DNA of 64,000 nucleotides from an uncultured Pelagibacteraceae bacterium. Its GTDB lineage: Bacteria > Pseudomonadota > Alphaproteobacteria > Pelagibacterales > Pelagibacteraceae. The stretch is from assembly GCA_902532195.1 (NCBI GenBank), contig CACAHE010000004.1:38683-102682 (forward strand), given 5' to 3'. Under the pieces are notes generated by a model that searched no databases, was not told where the DNA came from, and was given only the letters and a program-made list of their open reading frames with translations. Of this stretch, positions 56,509-64,000 are shown in pieces. Position numbers and translations under genes: made by a program. The first letter of the stretch is position 1, and the number at the start of each line of letters is the position of its first letter.

Positions 56509-58002
56509 TTATTTCATAGTTGGCATTATAAATTCTGGATTTGATCTCACACCAGAAGGCCATCTTGAAGTTATTGTTTTTAATTTTGTATAAAATCTTA
56601 CTCCTTCTGGACCATGCATATGTTGATCTCCGAATAACGATCTTTTCCAACCACCAAAACTGTGAAACGCAACTGGTACTGGGATTGGAATATTAATTCC
56701 AACCATACCAATTTTAATTTTACTTGCAAAAGTCCTTCCTACATCACCATCTCTGGTATAAATGCTTGTACCATTTCCAAATTCATGGTCATTGATTAGT
56801 TGAGTGGCTTCATCAAAATCTTTAGCTCTCACGACTGATAATACAGGCCCGAATATTTCCTCTTTATAAATTCTCATATCTTTTTTTACATGGTCAAAAA
56901 GACAGCCTCCTATATAAAAACCTTTCTCATAACCTTGAAGTTTAATTTTTCTTCCATCTACAACTAACTTAGCCCCTTCTTTAACTCCTAAATCTACATA
57001 GCCTTTAACTTTTTCTAAATGTTCCTTGGTAACTAAAGGACCCATTTCTGAATTTTTATCCATTCCTGGTCCAACTTTTAAAGCTTCAACCTTTTTCGCT
57101 AGTTCGCCAACAAGTTTGTCCCCTACATTTCCAACAGCAACAGCAACTGATTGCGCCATACATCTTTCTCCAGCAGAGCCATAAGCTGCTCCCATTAGAC
57201 CATTTACAGCTTGATCTAAATCACAATCTGGCATCACAACACAGTGGTTTTTGGCTCCTCCCAATGCTTGAACTCTTTTTTCATTTTTTGCAGCATTTTC
57301 ATAAATATATTTTGCAATAGGAGTTGATCCAACAAAACTTACTGCTTGAATATCTTTATTTGTTAATATTGCATCTACAACTTCCTTGTCTCCATTAACT
57401 ACATTTAAGACTCCTTCAGGTAAACCAGCTTCTGCAAATAATTCAGCTAATTTTATTGAACAAGATGGATCTTTTTCGGAAGGTTTTAAAACAAAGGTAT
57501 TGCCACAGGCTATAGCCATTGGAAACATCCACATTGGTACCATAGCTGGAAAATTAAATGGAGTTATTCCAGCACAAACTCCTAACGGTTGTCTAATTGA
57601 CCAGCTATCTATATTCGTTCCAACATTTTCAGTAAATTCACCTTTTAACATTTGAGGAATTCCGCATGCGAATTCTACTACCTCTAAACCTCTTGTAAGT
57701 GATCCTTTCGCATCCTCATAAACTTTTCCATGCTCTGAAACAATTAATTTAGTAAGTTCATCTGAGTTTTTTTCTATTAATTCTTTGTATTTAAAAATTA
57801 TTCTTGCTCTCTGTATTGGTGGTTTTGCTGACCAAGTAAAAAAAGCTTTCTTTGCATGCTCCACTGCTTTATCTAAATCTGATTTCGTTCCTAATATAAC
57901 CTCAGATTCTTGAACTCCAGTTGCTGGATTAAATACTTTACCTTTTCTGCTTGAACCCCCAGAAACAATTTTGCCATTGATGTAATGCTGTATTAAATTC
58001 AT
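56509..58002 (-). CDS. mmsA: methylmalonate-semialdehyde dehydrogenase (CoA-acylating)
   Basis: The 497-residue aldehyde dehydrogenase has GVCAGITPFNFPAMVPMWMFPMAIACG (two motifs), the catalytic cysteine in AYGSAGERCMAQSVAV, and GNGTSIYTRDGDVGRTFASKIK with MVGINIPIPVPVAFHSFGGWK near the end, the MmsA pattern. It converts (methyl)malonate semialdehyde to propionyl- or acetyl-CoA without external CO2 activation, in valine, inositol, beta-alanine or 3-carbon DMSP-derived routes. Lying between sdhB and mdh is unusual, see findings. Confidence 0.92.
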   Translation of the reverse strand: MNLIQHYINGKIVSGGSSRKGKVFNPATGVQESEVILGTKSDLDKAVEHAKKAFFTWSAKPPIQRARIIFKYKELIEKNSDELTKLIVSEHGKVYEDAKGSLTRGLEVVEFACGIPQMLKGEFTENVGTNIDSWSIRQPLGVCAGITPFNFPAMVPMWMFPMAIACGNTFVLKPSEKDPSCSIKLAELFAEAGLPEGVLNVVNGDKEVVDAILTNKDIQAVSFVGSTPIAKYIYENAAKNEKRVQALGGAKNHCVVMPDCDLDQAVNGLMGAAYGSAGERCMAQSVAVAVGNVGDKLVGELAKKVEALKVGPGMDKNSEMGPLVTKEHLEKVKGYVDLGVKEGAKLVVDGRKIKLQGYEKGFYIGGCLFDHVKKDMRIYKEEIFGPVLSVVRAKDFDEATQLINDHEFGNGTSIYTRDGDVGRTFASKIKIGMVGINIPIPVPVAFHSFGGWKRSLFGDQHMHGPEGVRFYTKLKTITSRWPSGVRSNPEFIMPTMK

Positions 58003-58023
58003 CGAAATTATTTAAATATATAA

Positions 58024-58794
58024 TTAGCTAGTTGCAAGCATTTTTTTAATAGATGCAATAGCTTTTGCAGGATTTAAACCTTTTGGACATGCATTAGTAC
58101 AGTTCATAATTGTATGGCATCTATAAAGCTTCAATTCATCAGCAACTTTCTTCAATCTTTCTTTTCTATCTTCATCTCTACTGTCTATTATCCATCTATA
58201 AGCTTGTAATAAAACTGCAGGTCCTAAATATTTCTCTCCATTCCACCAATAACTTGGACATGCAGTTGAACAACATGCACACATTATACATTCATAAAGT
58301 CCATCTAATTTTGATCTATCTTCCATTGATTGAATATTTTCTTTTTCACTTTTTTTTGAAGTTTTAAGCCATGGTTCAACTGACTCATACTGTTTATAAA
58401 GAATGCTTAAATCTCCAATTAAATCTTTTAAAACTTTTAAGTGTGGCAATGGATAAATATTAATATCTCCTTTAATTTCAGAATGTGATTTTGTGCAAGC
58501 TAAACCATTTTTCCCATCCATATTCATTGCACAAGAACCACAGACACCATGTGAACATGATCTTCTATAAGCTAAAGATGGATCAATTTCATTTTTGATT
58601 TTATTTAATATATCTAGAACTTTTGATGGACAATTATTCATATCTACTTCGTAAGTATCTATTCTAGGATTTTCTTCAGTTGAAGGATCCCATCTATAAA
58701 CGTTTACTTTTCTAATATTATTTGAACCAGTATTATCTTTATAATATTTTCCTTTTTGAATTTTAGAATTTTTGGGTAAATTTATTTGTACCAT
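58024..58794 (-). CDS. sdhB: succinate dehydrogenase iron-sulfur subunit
   Basis: Cysteine clusters are complete: the 2Fe-2S set in [16 protein letters not shown] and GLACTK; the 4Fe-4S and 3Fe-4S sets in [16 protein letters not shown] and [15 protein letters not shown]. The quinone-site tryptophan ([15 protein letters not shown]) and histidine (YRCHTI) are kept. The length of 256 residues fits the family. It passes electrons from SdhA flavin to quinone. The start shares a base with the sdhA stop (TAATG). Confidence 0.97.
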   Translation of the reverse strand: MVQINLPKNSKIQKGKYYKDNTGSNNIRKVNVYRWDPSTEENPRIDTYEVDMNNCPSKVLDILNKIKNEIDPSLAYRRSCSHGVCGSCAMNMDGKNGLACTKSHSEIKGDINIYPLPHLKVLKDLIGDLSILYKQYESVEPWLKTSKKSEKENIQSMEDRSKLDGLYECIMCACCSTACPSYWWNGEKYLGPAVLLQAYRWIIDSRDEDRKERLKKVADELKLYRCHTIMNCTNACPKGLNPAKAIASIKKMLATS

Positions 58795-60569
58795 TAATAT
58801 ACTCTTTCTTGAGGTGGAAAATATTGAACGTCATTAGTTAAAGTTGATTTATTAACTGGTCTATAATCAATTTTAGTTTCACTACCGTTGCACCAGGATA
58901 AAGTGTGTTGCATAAATTTTTCATCATTTCTTTTAGGAAAATCTTCTCTTGCATGGGCTCCTCTACTTTCTTTTCGATAAAAAGCTGAATCCATTGTTGT
59001 TATTGCCTGTCTTATTAAATTATCAAATTCTAAAGTTTCAACTAAATCAGTATTAAATATTAATGATTTATCTTTAACCGATATAGAATTCATTCCATCA
59101 AAAGGTTTTCGTATTTCCTCAACACCTTCTTTTAAAGTTTTCTCAGTTCTAAAAACAGCACATTTTGATTGCATAGTTTTTTGCATTGATAATCTTAAAT
59201 CAGCTGTACGATTTTCTCCATTGCCATTTCTTAACTTATCAAATCGATCAATACATTTATCCGTCTCAGATTTTGATATTTCTTGATGAGGTGTTCCTGA
59301 TTTAATTATTTCAGATGCTCTTTTTGCAGCTGATCTTCCAAAAACAACTAAATCTATCAATGAATTAGAGCCCAATCTATTTGCACCATGAACGGAAACA
59401 CAAGCAGCTTCTCCTATTGCCATTAAACCTGGAACTACTTTTTCAGAGCCATTCATAGTTAAGACTTCAGCTTTAAAGTTAGTAGGAATACCTCCCATAT
59501 TATAATGAACAGTAGGTACAACTGGAATTGGCTCTTTTGTGACATCTACATTTGCAAACAATTTTGAAGACTCAGATATTCCAGGAAGTCTTTGCTCAAT
59601 TACTTTTGGATCAAGATGGTTTAAATGAAGATGAACATGATCTTTTTGTTGACCTAAGCCTCTTCCTTCATTTATTTCTATTGCTATTGATCTACTGACT
59701 ACATCCCTTGAAGCTAAATCTTTTGCTTTTGGAGCATAGCGTTCCATAAATCTTTCTCCTTTTGAGTTAAGTAAGTAACCACCTTCTCCTCTAACTCCTT
59801 CAGAGATTAATGTTCCATGCCCATAAATTCCTGTTGGATGAAATTGAACAAATTCCATATCTTGTAAAGGCAATCCTGCTCTAAGCACCATTGCATTACC
59901 ATCGCCAGTGCAAGTATGAGCAGAAGTAGCTGAATAATAAACTTTACCATATCCGCCAGTAGCAATAATTGTTATATGCGCTCTAAATCTATGAATTGTT
60001 CCATCATTTAAATTCCAAGCGATTAAGCCTTTGCACTCTCCGTTACTCATTAATAGATCTAGTGCAAAATATTCAATAAAAAATTCTGTATTGTGTTTCA
60101 ACGCTTGTCCATAAAGCGTATGAAGAATTGCATGACCAGTTCTATCTGCAGCCGCACATGTTCTTTGAACGGGTTCATTACCATAATTTTTTGTCATTCC
60201 TCCAAAAGGTCTTTGATAAATTTTACCTTCTTTAGTTCTGCTAAAAGGAACACCATATTTTTCAAGTTCTAAAACAGCTTTTGGAGCTTCTTTGCACAAA
60301 TATTCAATACAATCTTGATCTCCTAACCAATCTGATCCCTTGACTGTATCGTACATATGCCAACGCCAATCATCTTCGCCCATATTTCCTAGTGCCGCTG
60401 AAATACCACCTTGTGCTGCAGACGTATGACTTCTTGTAGGAAAAACTTTTGAAATACATGCTGTTTTTAATCCAGCTTCACTTAAGCCTACAGCTGCTCT
60501 TAGACCTGAGCCTCCAGCACCAAGGACAACTACGTCATATTCGTGATCTATAATTTTGTATGAACTCAT
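58794..60569 (-). CDS. sdhA: succinate dehydrogenase flavoprotein subunit
   Basis: The 591-residue subunit has [20 protein letters not shown] (FAD site), the covalent flavin histidine in [41 protein letters not shown] and [20 protein letters not shown] (two motifs), all invariant in SdhA. It oxidises succinate to fumarate. The start overlaps sdhD by four bases. Confidence 0.98.
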   Translation of the reverse strand: MSSYKIIDHEYDVVVLGAGGSGLRAAVGLSEAGLKTACISKVFPTRSHTSAAQGGISAALGNMGEDDWRWHMYDTVKGSDWLGDQDCIEYLCKEAPKAVLELEKYGVPFSRTKEGKIYQRPFGGMTKNYGNEPVQRTCAAADRTGHAILHTLYGQALKHNTEFFIEYFALDLLMSNGECKGLIAWNLNDGTIHRFRAHITIIATGGYGKVYYSATSAHTCTGDGNAMVLRAGLPLQDMEFVQFHPTGIYGHGTLISEGVRGEGGYLLNSKGERFMERYAPKAKDLASRDVVSRSIAIEINEGRGLGQQKDHVHLHLNHLDPKVIEQRLPGISESSKLFANVDVTKEPIPVVPTVHYNMGGIPTNFKAEVLTMNGSEKVVPGLMAIGEAACVSVHGANRLGSNSLIDLVVFGRSAAKRASEIIKSGTPHQEISKSETDKCIDRFDKLRNGNGENRTADLRLSMQKTMQSKCAVFRTEKTLKEGVEEIRKPFDGMNSISVKDKSLIFNTDLVETLEFDNLIRQAITTMDSAFYRKESRGAHAREDFPKRNDEKFMQHTLSWCNGSETKIDYRPVNKSTLTNDVQYFPPQERVY

Positions 60570-60895
60570 AAACTTAATTTGTACAATATAATTAATACTA
60601 ATATAGGTATTATAATAGCAAATAAAAAGAGCGATTTGTTTGCGACATTTTTTAATTTTTCAACTTGAATATAGTCCTCAAAAACTTCACTAATACTTAG
60701 AGCTGAATAGAAGTATGCAAAAATTATAAATGATGAAAATAAAAATTTTGTAGGTTGGCTAATAAAAAATAACAATACTTCATCGTAAGGTTTGTCATAA
60801 ATATTTACTAAATTAAATAAGAACCATAACATTAATAAAACATATATTGCTGAACTTATTTTTAAAAATAGCCACTTCTTAGTTGCATTTATCAT
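60566..60895 (-). CDS. sdhD: succinate dehydrogenase membrane anchor SdhD, lacking the heme histidine
   Basis: The 109-residue protein has three membrane helices and keeps the quinone-site pair in [15 protein letters not shown] (D74, Y75, matching D82, Y83 of Escherichia coli). The position of the heme b ligand (H71 of E. coli, 11 residues before that aspartate) is Y63, and the protein has no histidine at all. It anchors SdhAB with SdhC in the inner membrane. Low sequence conservation is normal for this subunit, so the call relies on operon position, size and the EDY motif. It overlaps sdhC and sdhA by four bases. Confidence 0.9.
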   Translation of the reverse strand: MINATKKWLFLKISSAIYVLLMLWFLFNLVNIYDKPYDEVLLFFISQPTKFLFSSFIIFAYFYSALSISEVFEDYIQVEKLKNVANKSLFLFAIIIPILVLIILYKLSL

Positions 60896-61275
60896 AATAA
60901 AATATTTTTACTTAAAATTAAAAAAATTGTTAAAATAAAAGAACCAAAAATAACTATGAGTCCTGTTATATTTGAGGTTTTAATTTCAAATCCAAATCCT
61001 AAATCCCAGAAAAGATGCCTAATTTCACTTAGAGCTTGAAAAGAAAAGGACCATATTGAACCAACTATTAAAAATTTACCAATAAAAGTTCCAAAAAAAT
61101 TGAATATTAATTCATAATTTTTAGTGCCAAAAAGTAAAAATGCCAACCAAAAACAAATTAAAGTTATAATAATTATATTTATAATACCTGTTATTCTATG
61201 AGAAATAGAAATTAAAGAGGATATGTGCCAATTATAGATTTGTATATGTGGTGATAAAGGGTTTTTATCTTTCAT
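60892..61275 (-). CDS. sdhC: succinate dehydrogenase cytochrome b556 subunit SdhC, heme histidine replaced
   Basis: Three membrane helices in 127 residues. The quinone-site motif SISHRITG keeps serine S23 and arginine R27, and EIRHLFWDLG matches the family block GIRHLxWDxG. The residue five before IRH, histidine 84 in Escherichia coli and a heme b ligand, is Q80 here. The N-terminal PLSPHIQIYNW is typical of alphaproteobacterial and mitochondrial SdhC. The asd stop and the sdhC ATG share one base. Confidence 0.93.
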   Translation of the reverse strand: MKDKNPLSPHIQIYNWHISSLISISHRITGIINIIIITLICFWLAFLLFGTKNYELIFNFFGTFIGKFLIVGSIWSFSFQALSEIRHLFWDLGFGFEIKTSNITGLIVIFGSFILTIFLILSKNILL

Positions 61276-62270
61276 TATTTATTTTTAATATATGCTTCAG
61301 CAATTTCTACTGCGTTTAAAGCCGCGCCTCTTAACAAATTGTCAGATACGCACCAAAGATTAATTGTATTTTTATTGCTATTATCTTTTCTAATTCTGGA
61401 GATAAAAGTTTCATTTTTCCCTTCAGCTTCAGCTGGTGTTATATATCCTCCGTCTTTTCTTTCATCAACGACTTTACAACCATCAGCATTATTTAAAACT
61501 TCACGAATTTTTTCTAAATTAAATGGTTTTACAAACTCTATATTTAATGATTCTGCATGAGAAACCATAACTGGAATTCTTACACATGTTGCTGTTAATT
61601 CTATTTTATTATCTAGAATTTTTTTTGTTTCATTAACCATTTTTACTTCCTCTTTAGTGTATCCATCGTCTACAAACATATCAATATGAGGTATTGCGTT
61701 AAATGCAATTTGCTTAGTAAAATTTTTCGAAATAATTTTTTTGTTTTCCAACGAAAGTTTAGTTTGTTCTACTAGTTCATCCATGGGGGCTTTACCTGCG
61801 CCAGATGTTGATTGATAAGTAGAAATCACTACTCTTTTAATATTAAATAAGTCATGCAATGGTTTTAAAATTATAACAAGTTGAGCTGTTGAACAGTTTG
61901 GATTTGCAATTATATTTTTTTTAATATTTTTTAAATCATTTGAATTAACCTGAGGTACAATCAAAGGAACATCGGGATCCATTCTAAAATAACTTGAGTT
62001 GTCAATTACAACTGAGTGTTTTGCTGCAAGGGGAACATATTTTTCAGAAATTTTACCTCCTGCGGAGAAAAAAGTAATTTTTGCTTTTGAAAAATCAAAA
62101 GTTTCTAAATTTTCAACTTCAATTTCTTTATTTTTAAATTTTAGTTTTGACCCAGCACTTTTAGAAGATGCAGCTAAATATAAATTACCTATAGGAAAAT
62201 CCTTTTTTTCTAAAACTTCAATAATTTTTCTACCAACATTTCCTGTTGCTCCTACAATTGCTATATTCAT
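61275..62270 (-). CDS. asd: aspartate-semialdehyde dehydrogenase
   Basis: The Rossmann motif AIVGATGNVGRKIIEVL, the SSKSAG segment, the catalytic cysteine in IIANPNCSTAQLVIIL and TYQSTSGAGKAPMDEL identify Asd. It makes aspartate semialdehyde for lysine, threonine, methionine and diaminopimelate, so it also supplies homoserine for MetX. The length of 331 residues is normal. It lies between dmdA and sdhC, 15 bases after the dmdA stop. Confidence 0.96.
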   Translation of the reverse strand: MNIAIVGATGNVGRKIIEVLEKKDFPIGNLYLAASSKSAGSKLKFKNKEIEVENLETFDFSKAKITFFSAGGKISEKYVPLAAKHSVVIDNSSYFRMDPDVPLIVPQVNSNDLKNIKKNIIANPNCSTAQLVIILKPLHDLFNIKRVVISTYQSTSGAGKAPMDELVEQTKLSLENKKIISKNFTKQIAFNAIPHIDMFVDDGYTKEEVKMVNETKKILDNKIELTATCVRIPVMVSHAESLNIEFVKPFNLEKIREVLNNADGCKVVDERKDGGYITPAEAEGKNETFISRIRKDNSNKNTINLWCVSDNLLRGAALNAVEIAEAYIKNK

Positions 62271-62285
62271 GATGATTTAGTTATA

Positions 62286-63395
62286 CTAAATGAAAGGTAA
62301 ATCGCAAACTTTTCCCTCATAAATACTATGATTTATTGATATTTTAAATGTTTGAGAAACTTCAAAATGAGGTTTATTGAGCATTGCTATTCCTATCACT
62401 TTTTTAAAATGTGGTGAGTAAACTCCTGATCTTAGTTCGCCTATTTTTAAATTTTTTTCATTAGTAAGATCAATTGATTTAGAGACGTTTATCTCTTTTG
62501 AATCAATAATTACTCCCATTAATTTTTTTTTAATCCCATTTTCTTTGATTTTTTTAAGTTTTTCTTTACCCAGAAAATTTACATTTGTTTCTAAATTAAC
62601 ATATTTGTCTAGTCCACATTCAAGTGGATTGTCATTATTGTCAATATCATTTCCGTAAGATAGAAGTGCACTTTCAATTCTTTCAATTAAATTTGGACAT
62701 CCGGGCTTAACATTAAATTTTTTTCCAACTTCAAATAATTCATCATATAAAGCAAGTCCAGATTTTGTATTTTCTACATAAATTTCGTATCCACCTTGTT
62801 TTGACCAACCTGATTTTGCAATTAAGTGTTTTGCACCTGAAAATTCAAAATAGTCGAAACCAAAAAATTTCATTTCAGTAATCTTTTTTCCAAATATTTT
62901 TTCCATAAGCTGAAAAGATTTAGGTCCTTGAACTGCTAGTATATCTACATTTGGTTCAAATATTTTAACATCAAATTTATTTCCAATTGCTAAACCTTTA
63001 GCAAATAAAATTACATCTGAGTCTGCTATTGAAATCCACCAGCGATTTTCATCAAGTTTTAATATGACCGGATCATTAATTAAACCAGCATTGTCATCTA
63101 TTATTGGACAATAATAACATCTTCCCACTTTTGATTTTGAAAGATCCCTACAGGTCATTAATTGAACTAATTTTGCAGAATCTTTTCCTGAAATTTCAAC
63201 TTGTCTTTCAGCAGCAACATCCCAAATTTGAACATTTTCCTTTAAATGATAGTATGATTCCTCAAGTGGGCCAAATGCTGATGGCAAAAGCATATGGTTG
63301 TAGGTCGTATATGCAGTTACACCTTGTTTTTCAATTCTCGAAGTATAAGGAGAGCTTCTAATTCTTCGAGATTTAGCTATAGAATAAGTTTTCAT
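62286..63395 (-). CDS. dmdA: dimethylsulfoniopropionate demethylase DmdA
   Basis: The 369-residue protein has a glycine-cleavage T-protein fold; [20 protein letters not shown] at the N-terminus and [42 protein letters not shown] and [14 protein letters not shown] match what I recall of Pelagibacter DmdA, including the same length. DmdA moves a methyl group from DMSP to tetrahydrofolate, giving methylmercaptopropionate. Next to it is a DmdB-like ligase gene, the following enzyme in the route. A general aminomethyltransferase is the alternative, but the N-terminus argues against it. Confidence 0.92.
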   Translation of the reverse strand: MKTYSIAKSRRIRSSPYTSRIEKQGVTAYTTYNHMLLPSAFGPLEESYYHLKENVQIWDVAAERQVEISGKDSAKLVQLMTCRDLSKSKVGRCYYCPIIDDNAGLINDPVILKLDENRWWISIADSDVILFAKGLAIGNKFDVKIFEPNVDILAVQGPKSFQLMEKIFGKKITEMKFFGFDYFEFSGAKHLIAKSGWSKQGGYEIYVENTKSGLALYDELFEVGKKFNVKPGCPNLIERIESALLSYGNDIDNNDNPLECGLDKYVNLETNVNFLGKEKLKKIKENGIKKKLMGVIIDSKEINVSKSIDLTNEKNLKIGELRSGVYSPHFKKVIGIAMLNKPHFEVSQTFKISINHSIYEGKVCDLPFI

Positions 63396-63408
63396 AAATT
63401 AAAAATTA

Positions 63409-64000
63409 TTATTCTTTAGCCTTTTTTCTTAGCTCAAATTTTTGAATTTTTCCTGTTGATGTTTTTGGAAGTTCACAGAAATCAATTTTTTTTGGTACTT
63501 TGAAACCTGCTAGAGTTTCTTTACAAAAATCAATTAATTCTTTTTCAGTAACATTTTTATCTTTAACTTTTTCAATAAATGCGCATGGAACCTCTCCCCA
63601 TTTTTCGTCTGGTTTTGCTACTACAGCAGCTATTGATACGGATGGATGTTTTGCCAATGTATTTTCTATTTCAATTGACGATATATTTTCCCCACCAGAA
63701 ATAATTATATCTTTAGACCTATCTTGAATTTTAACATATCCATCAGGGTACATAACGGCTAGATCACCAGTATGAAACCATCCGCCTTTCATTGCTTTGT
63801 TCGTTGCATCTTCATCTTTAAAGTAACCCTTCATGACTACATTTCCTCTGATCATTATTTCTCCAATTGTTTTACCATCTCTTGGGACTTCTTTCATTGT
63901 TTCTGGATCCATAATCGTTACACCCTCTGTATTAGGATATCTTACTCCTTGTCTTGCTTTAATCTCATTTTGTTTTTCTTCTTCCAGTTCGTTCCATGCT
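63409..64000 (-). CDS. dmdB: acyl-CoA synthetase, probable DmdB (C-terminal part)
   Basis: The C-terminal 196 residues of an AMP-forming ligase are inside the window; the frame stays open to the right edge. ARQGVRYPNTEGVTI and MDPETMKEVPRDGKTIGEIM, then GDLAVMYPDGYVKIQDRSKD, ISGGENISSIEIEN and the final PKTSTGKIQKFELR (catalytic lysine) define the family. It would activate methylmercaptopropionate to its CoA thioester after DmdA. Adjacent dmdA supports the DmdB name; other medium- or short-chain acyl-CoA synthetases look similar. Confidence 0.85.
   Translation of the reverse strand, partial: AWNELEEEKQNEIKARQGVRYPNTEGVTIMDPETMKEVPRDGKTIGEIMIRGNVVMKGYFKDEDATNKAMKGGWFHTGDLAVMYPDGYVKIQDRSKDIIISGGENISSIEIENTLAKHPSVSIAAVVAKPDEKWGEVPCAFIEKVKDKNVTEKELIDFCKETLAGFKVPKKIDFCELPKTSTGKIQKFELRKKAKE

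Noticed and set aside
56405..56650. 81-codon minus-strand frame across the mmsA-mdh junction
   Set aside because: Out of frame with both real genes and rich in arginine and lysine without a domain; the mmsA end and mdh start are intact, so it is not a frameshift remnant.
63409..63912. complete 167-residue acyl-CoA synthetase fragment as its own gene
   Set aside because: The frame continues without a stop from 63913 to the window edge with conserved ligase sequence (ARQGVRYPNTEG), so the methionine at 63912 is internal and the gene is cut by the window.

Overview
The window is a gene-dense, strongly AT-rich piece of an alphaproteobacterial chromosome and almost certainly comes from SAR11 (Candidatus Pelagibacter or a close relative). 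The reasons are: a DmdA-type DMSP demethylase next to a DmdB-like acyl-CoA synthetase; alphaproteobacterial markers (ChvG/ChvI, an ActR/RegA-type regulator, DUF1476, class I LysRS, AmgK/MurU beside TsaE, a split atpHAGDC operon, sdhCDAB-mdh-sucCDAB-lpd); a SAM-II riboswitch on metX; and extreme compaction. No gene-free stretch exceeds about 195 bases. I see no rRNA, tRNA, CRISPR array, insertion sequence or prophage.

Layout. 1-6.3 kb: start of a DNA glycosylase gene and an EamA exporter (minus), then msrA, a rhodanese and an RND efflux pair (plus). 6.3-8.1 kb: a minus run with an SLT lipoprotein, a secreted nuclease-like protein, DUF1476 and a VanZ-like membrane protein. 8.1-17.3 kb: gpmA, then a minus block murU/amgK/tsaE/ahcY/chvG/chvI/polA. 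17.3-19.4 kb: an ABC ATPase and bioY against an ActR-like regulator. 19.5-22.7 kb: a three-gene polyamine operon (decarboxylase, deoxyhypusine-synthase-like protein, ureohydrolase). 22.7-26.1 kb: yhhQ, rpmB, pyrD, lysS (minus). 26.2-29.8 kb: trkH, an AmpG-like permease and an NlpC/P60 enzyme. 29.8-31.7 kb: tyrA-hisC (minus). 31.7-41.0 kb: a long plus block, SAM-II riboswitch-metX-metW-gloB, rplU-rpmA-obgE-proB-proA-nadD-rsfS-ctpA-rppH. 41.0-64.0 kb: all minus, read as dmdB-dmdA-asd-sdhCDAB-mmsA-mdh-sucCD-sucAB-lpd-priA and atpHAGDC.

How the genes work together. The right third is an energy block: DMSP demethylation, half of the TCA cycle (2-oxoglutarate to oxaloacetate), methylmalonate-semialdehyde oxidation and F1-ATPase. 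The middle holds sulfur amino acid synthesis (metX, metW), S-adenosylhomocysteine recycling (ahcY), proline and aromatic amino acid synthesis, and ribosome proteins and assembly factors. Several genes handle murein turnover and recycling (SLT protein, NlpC/P60, AmpG-like permease, AmgK/MurU).

Most notable observations: SdhC and SdhD lack both histidines that ligate heme b in the Escherichia coli enzyme while keeping the quinone-site residues; a deoxyhypusine-synthase homologue sits between a decarboxylase and an agmatinase-type enzyme; the RND adaptor has no coiled-coil hairpin; the metX SAM-II aptamer overlaps a possible competing A7/U7 hairpin; all six convergent gene ends overlap or lie within 1 bp; and several promoter-like -10 boxes lie only 5-12 bases from start codons, suggesting near-leaderless transcripts.
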